Source: Roseovarius pacificus
GTDB lineage: Bacteria; Pseudomonadota; Alphaproteobacteria; Rhodobacterales; Rhodobacteraceae
Length of the DNA: 64,000 nt
Direction of reading: 5' to 3'
Assembly: GCF_900142665.1 (NCBI RefSeq)
Contig: NZ_FRBR01000013.1
Span: 52,858 to 116,857, forward strand
Shown here: one piece after another, positions 60,778 to 64,000 of the stretch
How the letters are laid out: every line of letters begins with the position of its first letter
Position numbering within the stretch: the stretch's first letter is position 1
Program-made: the position numbers and the translations under genes
The notes under the pieces: model-generated
The model's database searches: none
What the model saw: the letters and a program-made list of their open reading frames with translations, nothing else
What the model was told of the DNA's origin: nothing

Positions 60778-61532
60778 TCCGGGTTGAAAGCCTCACCAAG
60801 ACATATGCCGGTTCAACCGTGGTCGATATCGACGCGCTACACCTGCCCCAGGGGGGAGTGACGGCGATTATCGGACCGAACGGGGCCGGGAAATCCACCT
60901 TGCTGTCCATGATTGGCCGGCTCGAGATACCCAGCACCGGGCGCGTGTTGCTGGACGGGCAGGATGTGCGCACATTTCGCAACAATACACTGGCCCGCCG
61001 CCTTGCGGTGCTGAAGCAAGACAACACACTGGCCGCGCGCCTGACCGTTCACGATCTCGTGGCGTTTGGCCGCTATCCCTATTCCAGGGGGCGGCCGACG
61101 CAGGAGGACAGAGAACAGATCGACGCGGCCCTCGATCTGGTAGGCTTGCAGGACTTCAGATACCGGTTTCTTGATGAACTGTCCGGCGGGCAGCGGCAGC
61201 GCGCCTTTATCGCCATGGTGCTGGCTCAGGATACTGAATACGCGCTGTTCGACGAGCCGCTCAACAGTCTCGACATCAACCATGCGGTTGGTGTGATGCG
61301 CTTGCTGGGCCATGCCGCTGACGAAATGGGTAAAACCGTTGTCGTGGTATTGCACGACCTGAACTTTGCCGCCCGTCATGCCGATCACATCATTGCCATG
61401 CAGGCCGGCAAGGTCGTCGAAGCGGGCCCCGTTGCCCGGATCATCCGCGAGGATCTTCTGAGGCGGCTCTACGACACGGGCCTGACCGTAACCACCAGAA
61501 ACAACAGGGTGTTCGTCGATGTCTTTGGATGA
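60774..61532 (+). CDS. Iron-siderophore ABC transporter ATPase (FatE/YclP-like)
   Basis: A 252-residue ABC ATPase. The Walker A box is IIGPNGAGKSTLLSMIG (about residues 33-49), the Q-loop is VLKQDNT, the signature is LSGGQRQRAFIAMVLAQ (about residues 139-155), Walker B is YALFDEPLNSLD, and the switch His is in VVVLHDLNFAARH. It would power uptake by the two permeases. It is translationally coupled to the upstream permease. The gap of 88 bases to the receptor gene is short enough for a common transcript. Confidence 0.94.
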   Translation: MIRVESLTKTYAGSTVVDIDALHLPQGGVTAIIGPNGAGKSTLLSMIGRLEIPSTGRVLLDGQDVRTFRNNTLARRLAVLKQDNTLAARLTVHDLVAFGRYPYSRGRPTQEDREQIDAALDLVGLQDFRYRFLDELSGGQRQRAFIAMVLAQDTEYALFDEPLNSLDINHAVGVMRLLGHAADEMGKTVVVVLHDLNFAARHADHIIAMQAGKVVEAGPVARIIREDLLRRLYDTGLTVTTRNNRVFVDVFG

Positions 61533-61620
61533 TCGCCCTTTTCCGTAATCCCCTTCCAGCCAAATGCCTTTCGGCCAGCAGCCAGTGATATGGGGTCTCT
61601 TCTCACTAAAGGACAGACCT

Positions 61621-63669
61621 ATGAAAAACAGATTGAGACCACATCTGAAGATGACAACAGGCGTCGGCGCCATCGCTGCGGCCACGGCGCTGGCCACATC
61701 CGCCGCAGCCCAGGACGCTGCCGACGAAACCGTGGACCTGGGCACGATCACCATCACGGCTGGCGGGTTCACCCAGAATGTGACCAATGCGCCTGCCTCT
61801 GTCACGGTTGTGACCGGCGAGGAGCTGAAAAAAGCGAACATTACCAACCTGTCGGATGCCCTGCGCGAAGTACAGGGTGTCGTGACCACGGGTGTGGCGA
61901 ATGAAAAAGACATCAAAATCAGGGGCCTGCCGGGGGAGTACACACTGATCCTGGTGGATGGAAAACGTCAGGGCACGCGTGAAAGCCGCACCAACGGGTC
62001 CGCCGGGTTCGAGCAGAGTTTTATTCCGCCTGCCGCTGCAATCGAGCGGATCGAGGTCGTTCGCGGGCCGATGTCATCGCTTTATGGTTCGGATGCGATG
62101 GGCGGTGTGATCAACATCATCACCAAGCCGGTGGCATCAGAATGGGGTGGCTCGGTCACGGCGGAAACACGTATTCCGGAGCATGACGACGACGGAGGAT
62201 TGAATCAGTTGTCCTTCTACCTGAACGGTCCGGTCATCGAGGACAAGCTGGGCCTGCAAATCTGGGGGCGGCGTCTTGTGTCGGATGAGTCGGGTATTCT
62301 GGATGGCCCCCGTGAGCGGCGTGATCTGGACCTGACCGGCCGTTTGATCTGGACCCCGGTGCAGGATCACGAATTTGCGCTGGAATATGGGAAAACCACT
62401 ATCGAAAGCCGTGCCACGCCAGGGGAAAGCCTGGCCCTGACGGATGACCCGTATCGTCGCGACAATACCCGCGAGGATCTGGCGCTAAGCTATTCCGGGC
62501 AATGGGGCAATGTGACCACCGAGCTGAGCTTTCAGCGCGAAGTGGGCGAGCGCACCAGCTATGAATGGATGAACAATACGCTGGTCGAAAGTCTGCGGTC
62601 GCCGGAAATCACCAACTATGTGACCGATGGCAAGGTCACGGCGCCTTTCACCTTCTATGGCGATCACACCTTTGTGGGCGGGTTCCAACATATCCGGGCC
62701 GAGCTGAAAGATCAGAACCCCGGTCTGGGCGATGGCATCGACTATACTTATACATCCGAGGAATGGGCCGTTTTTGCCGAGGACGAATGGTGGATTTCGC
62801 CTGATTTTGCCGTAACGGCCGGTCTGCGATATACCGAAAGCGATGCATTCGGAGGAGAAGTCACGCCACGCCTTTATGCGGTCTGGAATGCCTCGCCCGC
62901 ACTGACAATCAAAGGCGGGGTTTCAACCGGATATCGCACGCCTTCCATTCGCCAGACGGTGCCGGGGTATTACTATACGACGCAACGCGGCGCGGGTGTG
63001 ATTGTGTCGAACGCTAATCTCAAACCAGAATCCAGCACCAGTTATGAGTTGTCCGCCTTGTGGCAAAGTGGACCGGTAGAGCTGGGAGCCACCGCCTTCA
63101 GAACGGAATTCACCGATAAGATCGAGAACCGAAACACCGGTCAGCCTGTCGTGGTTAACGGAACCACCTATAACCGTTGGGAATATTATAACGTTCAGGA
63201 TGCCACTATTCAGGGCCTCGAAATGACTGTCCGCGCCGATCTATCGGACAGTGTCTCGCTCCGTGGATCTTACACTTATACCGATTCAAGCCAGGATTCC
63301 GGCACCTATAAAGGCTTGCCGCTGTCGCGGACGCCGGAACATGCGGCGTCGCTTCGGTTGGACTGGCAGACTCCGATTGCCGGGCTCGATACCTGGGGGG
63401 CGGTGACCTATCACGGGGATGAGGTGAATTCCGGCGCGCGCATCGGCACCAATGGTACACCGTATGCCTATGATGCCTCGGGCAATGCGATTGCCTATAA
63501 ATACGACGGGTACACCACCTTCGATCTGGGTGTGTCCTATGAGATTACCGAGGCAGCGACACTGAACGCCGCAATTTACAACGTAACAGATACATCCGTG
63601 ACCGACAGCGACAACAACACCTATCAGCCCGGCCGGACACTCTGGGTTGGTTTAACGACGTCGTTCTGA
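61621..63669 (+). CDS. TonB-dependent siderophore receptor
   Basis: A 682-residue outer-membrane receptor of the FepA/CirA type. The signal peptide ends at SAAA (about residue 29); the TonB-box-like segment is DLGTITITAGG, and the plug has IKIRGLPGEYTLILVDGKR and AIERIEVVRGPMSSLYGSDA. The barrel contains GYRTPSIRQTVPGYY and NLKPESSTSYE and ends WVGLTTSF with a C-terminal Phe. The ATG at 61621 has AAAGGACAG just upstream; an earlier start adds 19 residues with no export signal. It is last in the siderophore operon, so it is likely the matching receptor. The ligand is probably a catecholate ferric siderophore. Confidence 0.92.
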   Translation: MKNRLRPHLKMTTGVGAIAAATALATSAAAQDAADETVDLGTITITAGGFTQNVTNAPASVTVVTGEELKKANITNLSDALREVQGVVTTGVANEKDIKIRGLPGEYTLILVDGKRQGTRESRTNGSAGFEQSFIPPAAAIERIEVVRGPMSSLYGSDAMGGVINIITKPVASEWGGSVTAETRIPEHDDDGGLNQLSFYLNGPVIEDKLGLQIWGRRLVSDESGILDGPRERRDLDLTGRLIWTPVQDHEFALEYGKTTIESRATPGESLALTDDPYRRDNTREDLALSYSGQWGNVTTELSFQREVGERTSYEWMNNTLVESLRSPEITNYVTDGKVTAPFTFYGDHTFVGGFQHIRAELKDQNPGLGDGIDYTYTSEEWAVFAEDEWWISPDFAVTAGLRYTESDAFGGEVTPRLYAVWNASPALTIKGGVSTGYRTPSIRQTVPGYYYTTQRGAGVIVSNANLKPESSTSYELSALWQSGPVELGATAFRTEFTDKIENRNTGQPVVVNGTTYNRWEYYNVQDATIQGLEMTVRADLSDSVSLRGSYTYTDSSQDSGTYKGLPLSRTPEHAASLRLDWQTPIAGLDTWGAVTYHGDEVNSGARIGTNGTPYAYDASGNAIAYKYDGYTTFDLGVSYEITEAATLNAAIYNVTDTSVTDSDNNTYQPGRTLWVGLTTSF

Positions 63670-63905
63670 TCAAGGGCGTGTTCATGGGTGGCGTCAAAGC
63701 TGTTTGAGCCAGTCTGATTAAGCTGTCCTTGTACTGAATCGGTACCGCGCTATACGGAGAGCCGTGGCGCGGTATCGAATGGAGTGGTTCGGTTGCAGAT
63801 CTGCAACCGCCGCCGCGGTTGCCTTGCCATTGGGCGCTCTTGTGCTGCCAGCCGGGCCGCGATCATGGCGACTGCCTTGGCCATTCTGCATGGCCCGGAG
63901 ATGAA

Positions 63906-63932
63906 AAAGGCCCGCCGGTCTGGCGGGCCTTT
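63906..63932. terminator. Intrinsic terminator between convergent genes
   Basis: AAAGGCCCGCC and GGCGGGCCTTT form an 11-bp perfect stem with loop GGTCT. On either strand A-rich or T-rich flanks follow, so it can end both the iron operon (237 bases after the receptor stop) and the leftward gene entering at the window edge. Confidence 0.85.
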
Positions 63933-63955
63933 CGGGATGTTCGGGGGCGCCGGTC

Positions 63956-64000
63956 TCAGAGTTTCTCTGTGAGTTCCGGGACGGCAGTGAAGAGGTCTGC
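63956..64000 (-). CDS. C-terminal end of a leftward gene, cut by window edge
   Basis: The minus strand reads ADLFTAVPELTEKL and then a stop at 63956-63958, directly after the terminator in convergent orientation. Only 14 residues are visible, so the family cannot be named. Its placement beside a terminator supports a real gene end. Confidence 0.5.
   Translation of the reverse strand, partial: ADLFTAVPELTEKL

Noticed and set aside
63784..63972. 62-codon frame near the right end
   Set aside because: Runs through the intrinsic terminator and into the antiparallel end of the next gene.

Overview
The window looks like part of a large repABC-type extrachromosomal replicon (plasmid or chromid) of a Rhodobacterales/Roseobacter-group alphaproteobacterium. 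The evidence is a complete repA-repB-repC operon with a counter-transcribed RNA and two perfect 16-bp parS palindromes, high G+C coding sequence, an XrtD/VPLPA-CTERM exosortase system, and gene types common on roseobacter plasmids (sulfotransferases, DUF1403-ScpB, CcdAB). Species cannot be named from sequence alone. No rRNA, tRNA or CRISPR array was seen.

Layout. (1) 1-20.3 kb is a surface-polysaccharide locus: six glycosyltransferases (three GT2, the first cut by the window edge, and three GT4), three PAPS-type sulfotransferases, two Gfo/Idh/MocA sugar oxidoreductases, an adenylation-carrier-acyltransferase fusion, a giant secreted PA14/G8/beta-helix protein and the exosortase XrtD. (2) 20.3-24.3 kb holds two VPLPA-CTERM proteins, which are likely XrtD substrates, and a leishmanolysin-like metalloprotease. 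(3) 24.3-32.4 kb is the replication and maintenance core: repABC, parS sites, a PPP-type phosphatase, a tyrosine recombinase, ccdAB and a DUF1403-scpB pair. (4) 32.8-40.8 kb is a compact membrane/lipid cluster: a flavoprotein-patatin fusion, an FtsH-type protease, a second patatin, an Ala-rich helical protein and an ABC1/UbiB kinase. (5) 40.8-47 kb is a patchwork with IS remnants, a Fic protein, a three-gene sulfation module (small membrane protein, membrane-anchored sulfotransferase, arylsulfotransferase-like protein) and the tail of another scpB. (6) 47.1-53.8 kb is a TonB receptor operon with a periplasmic CobN-like protein, an ExbB-like protein and DUF2149, the gene set of Hmu-type heme-iron acquisition. 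(7) 54.4-56.2 kb encodes two exported proteins with twin-arginine-like signals. (8) 56.3-63.7 kb is a second iron system: a LysR/TrpD2-like fusion, an Irr-box-like operator, a structured leader, a FatBDC/E-type siderophore ABC transporter and its TonB receptor.

How they may work together: the polysaccharide locus, exosortase and sulfation module together suggest a sulfated, acylated, protein-decorated extracellular matrix. The two iron operons would supply heme iron and chelated ferric iron. The best candidates for under-described biology are the Hmu-like operon in an alphaproteobacterium, the FtsH/double-patatin/ABC1 cluster with its flavoprotein-patatin fusion, the three-gene sulfation module, and the LysR-TrpD2 fusion beside an iron-control element. 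All functions are inferred from motifs and family knowledge; no searches were run.
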